From the NCBI GenBank assembly GCA_030770535.1, contig JASVEC010000071.1:37106-101105 (forward strand): a stretch of 64,000 bases of DNA. The letters are read 5' to 3'. The stretch comes from Batkoa obscura. Lineage: Eukaryota > Entomophthoromycota > Entomophthoromycetes > Entomophthorales > Batkoaceae. Below, piece after piece: positions 32,059-43,649 of this stretch. A model generated the notes under the pieces. That model saw only the letters and a list, made by a program, of their open reading frames with translations, ran no database searches and was not told where the DNA came from. A program made the position numbers and the translations under genes. The first letter of the stretch is position 1. Each line of letters starts with the position of its first letter.

Positions 32059-35000
32059 ATGGATTGTTATTACATTATTCAGTCAATATTAGAGACCTTA
32101 CCAACATATCATTACAGTCTTGGATCCTTAACAGCGGAACTACAAAATTTTTGTAATCAAAAAAAATTATCCAAACATGAAATCTCAACTCCACCTACAC
32201 GGGAATCTGTTTTGGTACTTATCAAAAAAGTCATTAAACTGATGGATATTGAGGAAAAGGAATTATTTATTGGCTGTTCAAGATTTTTATATTATTTTAT
32301 ACCGAGTTTGAGTTTATCACAGTTAGGCTATCAAGAGGCAAAATGGTTGGCGGGAAGATGTTTTGAAATGATACAGAGTTTTGAGAACACAATGGACTTG
32401 GAATTGGATTTAGAAGACGCTGTAAATAGACTGCTAAATATGATGGAGTTTTTATTTGTTGGGGATGAGAGATGTATTGCGAGATTGAACAAAATGGATT
32501 TAATTGTTATTGTAAGTAATATTAAAAATCAAATATTAAAACAATTATTAATCAACCTATTTTTTTAGATAGATATGATAACGGAATATAATACTATAAA
32601 GCCCATTGGTTATTAAAAAAATATTGGGAAAATGTAGAGAGTTATCGAAGTTTATTGAAAGAGATGATGTTTTCTATGGGTAATAAGATTTTGTTTTAAT
32701 TTTATTTTTCTATAGTTTAATGTTAAAAATTTATAGATTTTAATTATCTTTATATCTCGGAATATTCTAAGTATACGGAGGATTATTTTGTTATAATAGC
32801 TAACTGTCCTACCTTGTTTGTTATTATGGTAAGTAAAGAAAATCAATACTAGTTATTATAATAATTTTTAATAAATACAAACTATTGTTCATTAGAAAGA
32901 AAGAATTACAGAAGAAAAGTTTCAAAATCCAGAAGATATCCTAGTTCAATTATTACAACAAAAAAGTGATTGGGAAAAGATTGAATTGAAATTAAATTAT
33001 TTTAAAATTCATTTACATATTAACGAAAAGCAATTATTATTAAAAGCTTATTGTAGATTAGTTCAATGGTATTTATTTAATATTCAAAAAAAGATAAAGG
33101 AGGAAAAGGGGGATATAATAGATAGTAAGTTGTTTTATTTATTAATATTAATTAAATTATAATGTTATTTTTTTTATTAGTTTCATTACCAGAAGATAAA
33201 AACCAAGTATTAATTCCAAATGAAAATCAATTAATTGACTGGCAATATATTCAACAATTAGCAGAGTATTGTTATTATTTTGTATCTATAAATTTAATTA
33301 CACTCAATAATATTATTGATTCTTTTTTAGAATTAATACAAGAAAATTCCATAACGAATCTTCATAATACTTTTAAAATTAAGAAAGATAATAGTTTACT
33401 TTGGATAATCTTACAACTTTTTCATTTACCGAATTTAAAAGAAGAAATTAATCAAGATTTCTTAACACGAGAAATCAAATTTCAAAAATTAATTAAATTA
33501 TATAGTCCAAATCAAATTTATACACAACAAAGAAATTATTATCGGGATTTAGCTTTACAATGTATGATTCAACATCAACAAAAATATTTAACTGAAAGAA
33601 ATAATATGAAATATCGATTACCTCAATTAATTCCTGTATTAAAGTTCGCTACATTGACTTACAAATTGCATAAAAAATTAATGGAATTAAAAGAAATGGT
33701 AGAAAATACAAATACATTTCATAATATAAATCAAGAAGAATTACTAAATTTAAGTATAGCTGGTCAATCAATACAAAATGAGTTAGATCGATATATTTAT
33801 ATTAATTTAGTACCTACTAAAAACCAATATGATAAATTATTAATTAAAAATTGTACCTATGTAAATGGAGGAATGATCGATTATAAATTAATTGAATTCT
33901 TAACAATTAATGGTAAACAATTTTTATTAAATTTAATCTTTGCTATGTGTTTAAATTGTCAGAAGGGGCCACAGACATTTAATAATACTAAATTACCACC
34001 AACTTGTACTTCACCACCAACTTTAGATACAGTTTATAAAATTATTTATGCTGATAGTTGGAATTCGGAACAAAATATTAAAGGCATGTTGGAAACATTG
34101 AAATATACGGATTTTATTTTAAAAGGTCAATGTTATAACATATTGCAAGGGACATCACAAAATAATAATAATAGTATTAGTCCCGTTGTATTAAGATGGC
34201 AATATTCTATTTTACAGTTGATAAATCATCGATTAGGGAGATATTTTTTTAATTATAGGAAATATAATTTATTATTATGTGGACAATATTCTTTAATATC
34301 ACAAAAAGAAGAAAGAATTTATTTAGAGATTGAGTTAATGATGATTAATTTTATTATAATACAAAAAGATGTAAAAAGTTTAGAAAATTATTTGTTACAA
34401 TTAGATGCAAAGTCTAATACTTTTTTTGAAGATAATTTATTATTGAATATTATTACTAAAAATAAATTAATTCAACTGATAGAGATGGGAGAATACAGTA
34501 GGAATTGGAATCAAAGAATGATAATGTTATTGAATAAATTAGGGAATGAAAAAGCCATGAGTTCTAAATTAGGAATGGAAAGAATAAAAAATGAAACAAT
34601 TAAAAAAGATCAAATGAGTTATTATGAATTTAAAGAAATGAATAGCCTAAATGAAAAGAAAGAAGAATTTGAAGAGATTAAAAGTTATTTGACAAATAAG
34701 AATTTAATTATTGGAAATCTAAATGAAATTTCAATAGATTCCGAATATTTAATACAGTTTTTTATAATATTAGAACATCAGAAATATTTTTTATGTTATT
34801 GTTGGTTGATGTTAGAATGTAATTTAAACAACATTCAATTAGAAGAGTTTCTAGATCAATTAATAGATCAAATTTATAATAATTATAATAATTCGATTAA
34901 ATTCCAATTAATTACTCAATTATTAATGTTAATTATTAATAATTGTAAAGTAGAACAAGAGCTAGATGAAGTAATTGAAAAATTAAAGTTATTTATTTTT

Positions 35001-36499
35001 AAATATAGAATTAGTGCTTTACATTATGTAATGTTTGCATTAAGTTGTAATTTTAATATTCAAATCAAACAAGATTATCGATGGAAAATAATTAATAAAT
35101 TATTAATATGTGAGGAGTTTAAAAAACGATATAATCAATGCCAAACAATATTTCAAATGAATTGTCAATATTGGAAATATAACGAAGGTTATAAAGAATA
35201 TTTTAAATATCATCAAGCATTTAATACATTAAAAAGATATCAAAAAGAAGAAGAAAACAATCAAAATATTCATTTACCAAACTATTATTCTAATGAAATG
35301 ATACAATTCCAATTATTAATCCAATTAATTTTACAATCTTTAATTGAAAATCAACAATGGGAAATAATAAAATTAATATTAATTGAATATCGATATTTTA
35401 TTTATTCCCATCAATTATGTTTAACTATTATTAAGGAATTATTAATAATTAATTATAGTTTATTAAAGGAAGATATTAAATTATTATTAATTAATAATTT
35501 AAATTTGAATTATTTGGATTTCAATATCAAGTTTATAAAGTTTATTACTGGAGAAAAAAAAGATAAAAGGATATTTGATATGGAATATTTTTGGGAATTA
35601 ATAGAGAAATTAAGATGTTTTATAGAATATAATAACATTGGGAGATATGATTTAAATAATAATAATCAAAATAATCAAAATAAAGATTATTATAACATTA
35701 ATTATAATGAAATAACAAATCCAATTATATATTGTTTGACAAAAATTCAAATTCAATTATTAAGTTTACCATTGTCAAGAAAGGAATTAGAAGATCAATT
35801 AATAAATATAATTAATTATAATGTTAATATTACTAAAAATCAAATAATTGCATTAGCTTTAATTATAACTAATTTACCATATGAATTAGTAGAAAATATA
35901 TTATTAAAAGTTTGGGAGATAATAGATTGTAATACGGAAAATGAAATAAATATCATATTATTCAATAATATAATATTTTATTCCAGTACTAAATCAATGA
36001 ATTGTTTTAATATAATATTACAAAAAAAATCCAAGATGTCAAAAATACGAAAGATAAAATAAGTTTAATTCAATTGAAATTTTATTATTCAATGGTAGCT
36101 AATCATACATTTAAATTAATTCAAGAAAACTTCTTATCTGAACTAATTGTATATAAATTGATCGAATTATTATTGCTATATTGTAAGAAGGAAATATCAC
36201 TTGAATTATCACAGCAACAAATTGATCTTCAACAAAAAGAATTAAAAAGTTGTTTAATTTATTTACAATATTTACATCATGAATTTATATTAAATAATCC
36301 TCAATTAACTTGTTATCCCTTTCAATCCATCTCGAAATTAATATTAAATACATTAACTAAAGAAGGATATCCTAATTTGATGAATAATAATTATTATATC
36401 TATTCAAATATTAAAAATAAGAATGAATTATATTCCAATTTCAATCATTTAAATACAATTAAAAACGAACTTTTAAGATTTATTATACATACTATTTGA
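32059..36499 (+). CDS. med23: Mediator tail/middle subunit MED23 (Sur2), five exons, two frame breaks
   Basis: Exons 32059..32511, 32569..32679, 32737..32828, 32896..33124 and 33181..36499 give about 1,401 aa, close to animal MED23 (about 1,370). It is an all-helical protein. Aligned by eye to MED23 in order: LLWIILQ..FLTREIKFQKLIKLY (metazoan LMWVLLQF..FLPVMKLFDLLY), YFLCYCWLMLE (LFLCLLWKMLLE), IFKYRISALHYVMFALSC (VWKYNIVTLDRLILCLAM), and NPIIYCLTKIQIQLLSLPLS with NQIIALALIITNLP (the metazoan NPAAHALH..ELMALAVS and GLIITALP). MED23 connects activators such as ELK1 to RNA polymerase II. Two one-base losses, near 32598-32600 and in the A-run 36022-36029, interrupt an otherwise perfect frame. 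Frame restoration fits the alignment at both, so sequencing error is favoured. Confidence 0.82.
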
Positions 36500-36551
36500 T
36501 GAGTTATAACAAAATAAGAGTATATATATATCTTTTGTATTATTATGATTA

Positions 36552-37397
36552 TTATTGTACTTCTACAACATAATTAGGTGGTAGTTCATGATCAGATAAA
36601 AAATGCATACAGCCTAAATTGGATTGGTTAGCATAATCATATAAAAAAGGATTATAACCAAAATTGAAATTTAATACAATATCTCTAGACCCTAATAGAG
36701 TTGGATATAATAAATGATTTTGTTCAATTGATAATTTTCTTGTAGATATAATGTTTCCGTTTAATGTAAATGTTACTTCATTCTTGGGTAAAGGACGATA
36801 TAGTACTCCAATTACACTATTATTTGGTAATGATGTGTTCAGTTTATATGCATTTTTTCCATTAATTAAGATACGTTGTTTATTAACTTGTAAGAATGCA
36901 GAAGCTATTATAAACAATTAATTAATAAATCAACTTCTACTTAAAACAATAAACACAATAATCAAATTACCTTTTAAATCGATTAAATAATCTGCTTTTG
37001 TACCCAAACCAATATAGAAAGGTAAATTTGCATTATCATTTTTGATAATCTTAATTTCAAAATAATTGAGTTTAGAATCAAGTTCAATAGGATGATTTGC
37101 TTGAATTAAACATTGATAAAAAAAATATAAATTATTTTGACTTCGACTGATGAAAGTTTGGTTCTTGGAAGTGATATAAAAGTTGTATTCTTTTCTTAAG
37201 CTATGGTTAAAATTATAAGAGTCCACCATTATTATCTCTTGAAGTTGAGTAGTGGAATTATCAACTAAATTCGTTGATGTTTGTAATATAGTGTTATTGG
37301 ATTTGTTGGAAAATTTATACAGGTGAATGAAATAAAGTATTAACAACAGAAGGAATAGAATGAATAAAGTTAATAAAATGATAAAAAAAAGTTCCAT
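36552..37397 (-). CDS. SPRY-domain membrane adaptor, Ssh4/Ear1-like, with C-terminal PPxY
   Basis: Exons complement(36552..36904, 36971..37397) encode 259 aa. A single N-terminal transmembrane helix (about residues 4-26, FIILLTLFILFLLLLILYFI) is followed by a SPRY (B30.2-like) domain: YFEIKIIKND, FYIGLGTKADYLIDLK across the intron, then VIGVLYRPLPKNEVTFTLNG and FGYNPFLYDYANQ. The tail ends LPPNYVVEVQ. PPNY is a PPxY motif, the docking site for Rsp5/Nedd4 WW domains. In yeast, Ssh4 and Ear1 have the same TM-SPRY-PPxY layout and act as Rsp5 adaptors for endosomal sorting of membrane proteins. The gene is convergent with MED23, only about 50 bp away. The start is the first ATG, giving the TM helix at once. 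Confidence 0.85.
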
Positions 37398-38496
37398 TTT
37401 AGTGAAGATTTTTTAATAATAAAAAATAAAAATAAAAAAAGGATATTGAATTGAATTTATAGTTTTTTTATAGCATGTTTAATCACCTAATGATGTCAAT
37501 CTATTTTATTTTTTGATTGATTTTATGAATAATTTATGTCATATTAGTCAAAACTCTAAAGATTTAATTAACAGCTCATTTAAGAAGTTAAATTAGGCTA
37601 AAACTTCTTTTAAATAGCTGTCATACTTTAGAAAATTGGGTTTGTAAAAAATTTGATTCTAAAAATTATCGCTAAAAAAGTAAAAAATTAAAACAGTAGT
37701 TGTATTTAATCGTTTAATTGTACTTTTTTAAGGAGAGAAGAAAGGAAAAATAATTAAGTAAACTCCACACCAAGTTTATTATAAAATTTATCTTAGTTGG
37801 GAGGTTTATGCTGGTTCTATTTGTAGTAAAATAGTAATTTAAAAAGATAACTCAATGTTACTTAATATTTGATATTATGATATTAGTATTATATGTCTAA
37901 TTTGAATTAGAGTAATCAATTTCAGAATAAATGTTCTTTTATGGTTTAGTTTGAAATTTTGGAACTATTTTCTTGATTTGAAATCAAATAGCTAAAGTTT
38001 TCCATTACATAACTCAATAGAATTAAGTCATTTGAATGCTCCAATTCCATCATTTATGCCATTCATTACTCTTTTTTTATTATACACCTTTAAGTTTCAT
38101 CTTTAATAACTATTACAACTCCTATTTGATAATACTAGCTCCTTATTTAATAAAAAAATAATTTTAAAAGTTAGTTCAATATAAGAGTTCAATAATAAAC
38201 CGTTGTTTATAGAAACTCATTAAATTCTAAAAAATAGTGCTAGAAATACAACAAAAGAGATAGAACTATTTATCTTAAAGTTAAAATAAAATATTAAATT
38301 TAACCGTTTTATTTTATTTAGTATTTTAAACAATAAAAAAGTAGAAAGGATAGACAGCTCATGATTGACAATGTCCGATTTGGACCTTTTATTAATAAAG
38401 ATAGAATAAAATAATAGTTATAATAATTATATTGAATTGTTTAATTGTTAGAAAATAAAAAAGTGTGAATTATGGGTTTTTATCTATAATTTAATA

Positions 38497-38602
38497 TATG
38501 GGGATGTATTTTTATGTTTAAGAATTTTACTAACAATCTTTCCACTCAAATAATGCTTAAAAAGATGGAAAAAAGTGATGAAGCTAAAAAAACACTCTCA
38601 TG
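38497..38602 (+). mobile_element. MITE family copy C
   Basis: It begins TATGGGGATGTATTTTTATG, then TTTAAGAATTTTACTAACAA, the core CCACTCAAATAATGCTTAAA, and a GATGGAAAAAAGTGATGAAG arm. The left end matches the family consensus; the right end (ACACTCTCATG) has drifted. Confidence 0.8.
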
Positions 38603-38720
38603 TTTTCAACATTTATTTATAATGTAATAGCTAAAAGCTCAAACTGTTTAATATATTTAATATTCTTCTATTTTTATTATTATCATAATTTTTTAATAAC
38701 AGTTTTTTTCAAATATTTTA

Positions 38721-38850
38721 TATTGGGATGCTGTATATAGAAAATACATCCATGTATTTTTTTGTTTAAGAATTTTACTAACAATTTTTCCACTCGAATA
38801 ACGCTTAAAAAATAGAGAAAGTAATGAAATAAAAAAAATGTTCCTATATA
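38721..38850 (+). mobile_element. MITE family copy D, longer left end
   Basis: It has the same core and right arm as the family, but the left part reads TATTGGGATGCTG followed by an extra roughly 22-bp segment containing a second ACATCC-type end. This suggests a small insertion or two overlapping elements, for about 130 bp in all. Confidence 0.65.
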
Positions 38851-39314
38851 TTATTTATTATAATGTAATATTATAACTTTTGAATATATACTTTAAAATA
38901 TAAAAAAATGTTTTTTGCAATTAAATAAAGAAATAACAAGTTGATTCTAATAAATTTAATATAAATTTAATATAAATTTAATTTTAATAGTGTAATCCTT
39001 AATTAAATTAGATTAAACTAAATGAATTACATAAATTACAATTAATTTGATTATAAAACAATTAGATTTTATAATTAAATTAAGTGATTTGTTCTGTGAT
39101 AAAATTAATTTACTAATTAATTAATATTTTATACTATTTGAAAAAAAGCTTAAAATGAGTATATTAAATATAGCAATGTGAATTTGTTATCAAATTATTA
39201 ATAGTAATTTGTTATTATTAACTTTTATTAAAAATATACTTTTTTAATTTTTTAATTTATTTTAACTATTGATTTGTCAAAACTTATTAAAAATCAATTT
39301 ACTTTTTATAAAAA

Positions 39315-39476
39315 ATGGCAGAGTTTTACTTTCTTCATATTATAGCAATTCTTTTTTATATATGGGACTTTAAAAATATAGCTAGGATCCAAAAGAAATA
39401 CAATTTGATTTTGATTTATATTTATATTTGTACAGTAGCTTTAATTATTTTGATTTTTGTTTTGTTCGTTATGTAG
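39315..39476 (+). CDS. Possible small two-helix membrane protein (53 aa)
   Basis: An ATG-started frame of 53 codons. Two hydrophobic stretches flank a short basic loop (FKNIARIQKKYN). A/T-rich random DNA easily encodes Ile/Phe/Leu runs, so this may be chance. No homologue recognised. Confidence 0.18.
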   Translation: MAEFYFLHIIAILFYIWDFKNIARIQKKYNLILIYIYICTVALIILIFVLFVM

Positions 39477-40259
39477 CGTAAAATTGAAAAATTCTCAGTT
39501 AAATACTGAAACAACAGTCACCTTTAGCCCATTTTAAAATCAAAAAAACGGCTATTTTTATTATTTTACGCTTAGTTACAATTTTGCATAAAATTGAACT
39601 TGTGAAAAAATGGAGCCTTAGGCTAATTTAATCTATTTATTTTGCTTGAAATTATGTTTGGCTATATTTATAATATACCTTATTTAAGTCCCCATCGCTG
39701 GTGTTATTATGGCATAAAGTTGGGGTTACTGCTTTTGTTAAATCATATAGCTTTTTTATTTCCTTATGATTTATCTTATTTGTAAAGGAATAAGCGAGAT
39801 GGTTGAGGTATTTAAAAACAATGGCTAAATTCATCTTGGTTATTTATATTGATTTTTTATTTTGTAATATTTAAAACTAACTAAATCTAGATTTTTAGTA
39901 TTTTAATAATTTGGATACTAAAAATAAATACATATTATATTTTTATAGGTAATGAGATTGTATACTAATCAGAAATAGATACAACACTTTGGGGTGTTGA
40001 AATAAAATTAGAAGTATTAAATAATACCAAAGAATACCTTAATAAAAAATAAATGACTATCAATTTATAAAAGAATATTTAAGCCATAAATGAAATTAAT
40101 TCATAAGAAGAGAGGGGAAAATAGCTAAAGTCTAATTTTTATGACTCATAACACAATCTAAGCTTAAAATGAGTAAATAAATTAACCAATTTAAAAACAA
40201 TCAATTTTATCTTTTTTAAGTTGTCAGTTTAATTGTTGTTTTATTGTTGTTTTATTATT

Positions 40260-41771
40260 ATGCCTGTTAGTTATATAGTTAATAGAGGTAAAATAATGAT
40301 CAACTAGCAATTGTAGATACTAAATGAATAATAGAATCCAAAAAAAAGATCAACTACTCGGAAGAGATACTTGATTTATACCACGGTTTAATCTCATTGA
40401 TTTTAAAAAACCGAGTATCAAAAGTACCAACTCAAGATAGTATCAAAGTAGGCCATATTGCTAAAGCTATATGATAATATATTAAGATTAACTTTAGGAA
40501 GAGTTTGAATCTGTCTTGCGACAAAATGGAATTAAAACCAAGTTCAATGTTTATTTAGTAATAAATTTAAAAGATGCGAATGGAAATAAAACACCAGTAG
40601 AAATTTGGTATTTAAATTACGATAAATTGAATACTGGTAATAGGTATAAAGACGATTTTTATTTTTTAACGTTGAACTAATTTTTATTAGTAAATCGATA
40701 TCAGAGCAAAAGCATTTTCGTTCAAGTGAAGCGGCGTTATATTATAAATCTGTTTACTATTTTATAAAAGGGATGCCTATATCCAAAAAAATATTTAAAA
40801 GCAATTATATTAAAGATCAACTAAATTATGAGTTGAAATTTAATAATGATATAATTTTGCCATTTAAAAATATTAAGCATGAATTTACCAACCTTATTTC
40901 AAAAAAGAGACATTTGGTTCAACTAGAAGTAAACCATGAAAATGAATATGAAAAAATCGATACTTCAAAATTTACTATTAAACCAGCTGTATCACCACCT
41001 ATTAATATACCAACAGCAAAAGAAAATAAATGTAAATTTAGACCCAGCTCTCCAATCCCAGATTTTACTTCTTTTACACCATCCCCAGCAGGATTTTCAT
41101 TTATTAATAGAGCCAAAAAAAGTAGCTGTAGTGAAGCCTTGGTAGGAAGTTATGAACAAAGTTTACTTAGTGGACGTATGTCATCTTTTCCTTCTAAACC
41201 TATTAATGGCTTTACAGCCAAAATTGGGGCTTCATTTAGAAACAATATTACACCCCATGTTACCTTTCCTTTTTCACCCACTTTTTATCAACATGATGAA
41301 GAAACTTCAAGTCCCTATGTGGGAGATATTAACCTTGGAGAAGATTTTCAAGATAGATTACAAATACCTAAAGAAGGAAAGCTTCAAATTATTCTTAAAA
41401 ATTCTTGTTCAACAGCAATTCATTTATTTTTAGTACCTTATGATTTTAAAGATATTCCAAACTGCCATAAAACTTTTTTAAGACATAAAACATATGTGTC
41501 TAAAGTCAGACATCCTAATATTCTTAGACATGCGATCCATTTACAATTTGCTTCAGATTCTGAAGGTAAATTATACCTTTATAAGAATATTAGAGTTGTA
41601 TTTACTCTCAGAGCAGTAGAATCTTTTGAATCTACTTTTTGTTCTTTTGATTTACCACCATCGCCTATAAAATATTCGCATTTAAGTTTATATAACCAAA
41701 GAGTTCCAGATACTAGTAAAGAAATATTAGCTGTAGCAGCAACCGAAGATGCCTACTTAGGCTATCAATGA
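40260..41771 (+). CDS. Atos family protein (FAM214/Atossa-like) with Atg13/HORMA-like N-terminal region
   Basis: Exons 40260..40287, 40335..40447, 40498..40643 and 40691..41771 encode 455 aa. The C-terminal half is a textbook Atos (DUF4210 plus 'chromosome segregation during meiosis') region: LVGSYEQSLLSGRMSS, then HVTFPFSPTFYQH, SPYVGDINLGEDF, then GKLQIILKNSCSTA, FLVPYDFKDIPNCHKTFLR, HAIHLQFASDSEGKLYLYKN and RVVFTLRAVES. The N-terminal 150 aa (LYHGLISLILKNRVSK, then VEIWYLNYDKL and SEAALYYKSVYYFIKGMP) looks like the equivalent LLLERW..LAVRSFVFF segment of human ATOSA. It also recalls the HORMA fold of Atg13. Atos proteins are nuclear regulators (Drosophila atossa); the fungal role is unknown. 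All phases close without error. Confidence 0.85.
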
Positions 41772-41991
41772 AGAGAAAAAGGAGAGTTTATTTGTAAACT
41801 AGATGTATTTATAATAGAAGATTGAATTTCATAAATTTATTTATTTTAATAAAGTTAAATGCCTATTTATAACTAAAGTAAATTTAAAGTTTCTATGCAT
41901 AATTTTTAGGTTTAATTTTTAAAAAATGAATTACTTTTTAACAGACTTTAATGTTGAAAATAAAGCTTTGTGTAAATAAACCATTTAAAAT

Positions 41992-43030
41992 TTACATAAA
42001 ATCATCAAAATCATCATCATCATATGCTGGTCCTCGAGTCATCTCTACTGTATCAGCTTCTACTTTAACGTTGGATTTTTTAGCACCTAAAAATAACTTA
42101 ATACCATTTTGCTAACTAATTTTGTTTATCCTACCTTTCTTCTTTCCTTTGAGGGCCTCTTTAGCGGCTCTTTGCTTATCGTTAGCAGACGCTGTGAGTG
42201 CACTAGAAATTTTTCTTAACTCAACGTCTTTGAGGGGTTCACAAATGTTTCTAACTAAAGTTTCAATCATACCACCATAGTTTCGGTTAGCCTTTCAAAA
42301 AAGTTAGCACTTCTGAATTACATTCATTGATTATATAAATTACTTTGTTTTTTAATATATATTCACTAATCTCTTTAGCAAAGTTATCAAACTCAGCTTT
42401 TGTCTTAGGAGTTTTTTCTTGCATTAATGCAACTGGGATTGCTGATGGACTAGCAGCACTTTCCGCTGCTTTTGCATCTACAATTAATTAAGTATTAGAA
42501 GGATGCCTTACACTAATATATTACCTTCCAAGTTAAGATCACCAAATAAGTCAGCAGCATTTTGTAAGTCAGCTTCTTCTTGTAACCTCTTTTGTTGCTC
42601 TCTTCTTTGTTTTAATTCTTCAGCTGTAAGGTCCTTTTCACTTTTCTTTACATATTAATTTTACAGTCTAATATTAATTGAAATTAAAACTTACTGATTC
42701 TAAAGCTTTTCTTTCTTTTTCTTCCTTTAATCTAGCCTCTCTTTCGGCTATTTTTTGTGCTAAAGGTACCTTCTTCTTTACCTCGACTACAGGTTTTTCT
42801 TCATCTGATTCTTCCCATGAATCCTTTATTTTTTATATAAACATTAGTTTACACTTTTAATTTTAAATTCATTTACTTACCTTGATGCCATCATCTGCAT
42901 CTTCATCTTCCCATTGCTTTTTCTTAGGAATTACAATTTGTGGTTCTTCAATATCACTAGCGTCTATATAAAAATTGTTACAAGTTTGTTTTAAATAATA
43001 TTATCATCTGTAATTACCCCAATCAGACAT
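41992..43030 (-). CDS. hcr1: Translation initiation factor eIF3 subunit J (Hcr1), seven exons
   Basis: Exons complement(41992..42086, 42135..42291, 42344..42477, 42525..42645, 42695..42823, 42881..42963, 43018..43030) encode 243 aa. The N-terminus MSDWDASDIEEPQ with its acidic/Trp pattern (KKKQWEDEDADD, DSWEESDEEKP) is the conserved eIF3j start. A Lys/Glu coiled-coil (AEREARLKEEKERK) follows, then the helical C-terminal core (EFDNFAKEISEYILKNKA, MIETLVRNICEPLKD). The tail KGKKKGAKKSN ends in DDFDDFM, as in animal and fungal eIF3j. It helps eIF3 bind the 40S decoding centre and recycle ribosomes. Exon 1 is only 13 nt and six short introns are spliced. Every phase matches. Confidence 0.93.
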
Positions 43031-43649
43031 TATTTCTGTTCTATTTATATATAAAATGATTTTATTGTTTTTGAGCCACGTTCAATCTTTAAGTTTTTAA
43101 GAATTTCTTTGTCTCGGTTAAAGATCCCATAAATTGACTCTTAATGCTCCAAAGTTTGTTAGACTAAAGGCTAAAATCATAATAAATTAGAGTACCTCTG
43201 AAAATTTAGCTTTTTTAAATATCATAGTATTTAGGCATAAAAAATATGCAAAAAGTATATTTTTTCAACGTAATATGAAAACGAGAAACGGAACATTAAA
43301 TAAAAAATTAAACTAAAACACTAATAAAAGATAATAGTTCTAGTATTTAATAAATACTATAAAACGGTAGATCATAAAAAACATTAATTAGTATTTTAAA
43401 ATAATAAAAACTAGCACTTGATTAAGATTAGTATATTATTTAAAATCATTTGGTTTTTCTTATTGGTAAAGGTGGGGTGGGAGGTAAAATGGATTAAAAT
43501 TAAGCTAACTTTAACCTGAGAAAAGAAAATTTACATATGAGTAGAAACTGGCGACTGGGTAGATGATTGATAAAAGAATTGGGCTAACTAATATCATCAA
43601 AAATATCGAGTCTGGGGAGACGTTAGGATGTAAATTTATTAAAAGCAAT
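43031..43649. other. Spacer eIF3j / cysteine-rich protein
   Basis: About 620 bp between the eIF3j start and the end of the next minus-strand gene. It is A/T-rich with a G-rich patch near 43475 (GGTAAAGGTGGGGTGGGAGG). No gene seen. Confidence 0.45.

Larger units (their letters stand above)
37398..40259. other. Intergenic desert with two MITE copies and a small membrane ORF
   Basis: Nearly 2.9 kb of A/T-rich DNA upstream of two divergent genes. Contents seen: MITE copies at 38497-38602 and 38721-38850, short TTTAATATAAA repeats near 38945-38985, and a 53-codon two-helix frame at 39315-39476. No other gene signal. Confidence 0.55.
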
